49,019 nucleotides of DNA from Marinobacter bryozoorum (GTDB lineage Bacteria; Pseudomonadota; Gammaproteobacteria; Pseudomonadales; Oleiphilaceae), in assembly GCF_023156245.1 (NCBI RefSeq), contig NZ_JAKZAH010000030.1:1-49019 (forward strand), read 5' to 3'. How positions within the stretch are numbered: the stretch's first letter is position 1; every line of letters begins with the position of its first letter. Positions 48,428-49,019 of this stretch are shown here, in pieces. Both the position numbers and the translations under genes were made by a program. Under the pieces are notes generated by a model, which made no database searches, was not told where the DNA came from, and was given only the letters and a program-made list of their open reading frames with translations.

Positions 48428-48787
48428 ATGAGCCTGAAAACCCTGCAGGAGATTGTCGCGGCCACCAAGGCCTCGGTGCATTGCCTGACACCCCAGGCGG
48501 CGAGGGAGCTGATGGCCGACAACAGTGATGCCCTGGTGATCGATGTGCGTGAGCCCGACGAGGTTAGCGAGAAGCGCCCGTCGGGTACCATCAATATTCC
48601 CCGGGGCGTGCTGGAGATGAAGATCACCGAGCATACGACGGACCCTGACCAGCCTATCCTGGTGCACTGTGCGACCGGCGGGCGCGCTGCCCTGGCTGCC
48701 GCGGCCCTGGAAAACATGGGGTTCCGCAACGTCAGTATTATTGACTGCTCCTGCGACGACCTGATCGCACAACTGGGCGCTGCATAG
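48428..48787 (+). CDS. Rhodanese-like domain protein
   Basis: A single-domain rhodanese of 119 residues. Cys81 in the active-site loop HCATGGRAAL would carry the persulfide; DVREPDEV (39-46) and the PSGTINIPRG block are typical. A second Cys pair near the C-terminus (IIDCSCDD) is unusual and could form a relay disulfide. No signal peptide. Physiological sulfur acceptor unknown. Confidence 0.88.
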   Translation: MSLKTLQEIVAATKASVHCLTPQAARELMADNSDALVIDVREPDEVSEKRPSGTINIPRGVLEMKITEHTTDPDQPILVHCATGGRAALAAAALENMGFRNVSIIDCSCDDLIAQLGAA

Positions 48788-49019
48788 CGGGGATTGGTTT
48801 GCCGCCTGTTTGGGGGCAGTGAGTTGACGCCCAGTCGACTTCTTCCACGGCCCGGCCTCCTGGATGCTCTACTCGGCGCGGGTATCACCTGGAAACTGCC
48901 ATCCGAAGCTGCAAAGCCTACTCCGGATGGCAACAACCACTACTAGTGTCCCGTTTGGTTAATTCGCTGACCTACTGCGTGACGCTGGGGCCTCTGGCCA
49001 AGGCGCCAGTCCGAAGGTG
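48788..49019. other. Terminal non-coding stretch
   Basis: No gene was supported in these 232 bp up to the window edge. The tail TAGTGTCCCGTTTGGTTAA near 48945 looks like the kind of sequence found at insertion-sequence ends, but only one end could be in view. Confidence 0.4.

Overview
The window reads as chromosome of a marine gammaproteobacterium, most likely Marinobacter or a close relative. This rests on gene order (damX-gltB-gltD-hemE; glyA-nrdR-ribD-ribBX-ribH-nusB-thiL-pgpA), protein similarity by eye, high-GC coding sequence and the style of the intergenic repeats. No tRNA, rRNA, CRISPR array or intact transposase was seen.

Layout. 1-7728: tail of a SPOR-domain (DamX-like) protein, glutamate synthase gltBD and hemE. 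7729-8821: a pilZ gene between two near-identical inverted repeats. 8822-12008: radA and ettA (minus strand). 12009-12572: a repeat-rich gap with a 9-bp tandem repeat. 12573-19253: glyA, nrdR, the riboflavin genes ribD-ribBX-ribH, nusB, thiL and pgpA; riboflavin synthase (ribE) is absent and the GTP cyclohydrolase half of RibBX has lost its zinc cysteines. 19309-24507: a DUF6316 protein, a DUF2057 lipoprotein, a YhaJ-like LysR regulator divergent from a YqjG-like glutathionyl-hydroquinone reductase, and a fatty-acid CoA ligase. 24646-30461: a six-gene Mrp/Mnh cation/proton antiporter operon with fused A-B subunit (minus strand). 31125-43010: one continuous urea module, urtABCDE for uptake then ureDABC-EFG-ureJ for hydrolysis and nickel supply. 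43236-47075: an accessory stretch with a Fic AMP-transferase, a truncated REP-associated transposase, an unrecognised two-gene membrane module and an ankyrin fragment. 47118-48787: a YfcE-like phosphodiesterase, a glutathione S-transferase and a rhodanese.

Nitrogen theme. Urea is imported by UrtABCDE, split by urease, and the ammonium can be assimilated through GltBD. A near-perfect sigma-54 promoter precedes urtA, with four NtrC-like sites about three helical turns apart upstream; the two nearest sit where the enhancers of E. coli glnAp2 sit. A further NtrC-like palindrome lies before gltB.

Most notable observations: the NtrC/sigma-54 array; a family of modular hairpin repeats with covarying stems, two copies of which interrupt the urease operon; the riboflavin pathway gaps; and a candidate effector/immunity-like gene pair bounded by REP-like repeats.
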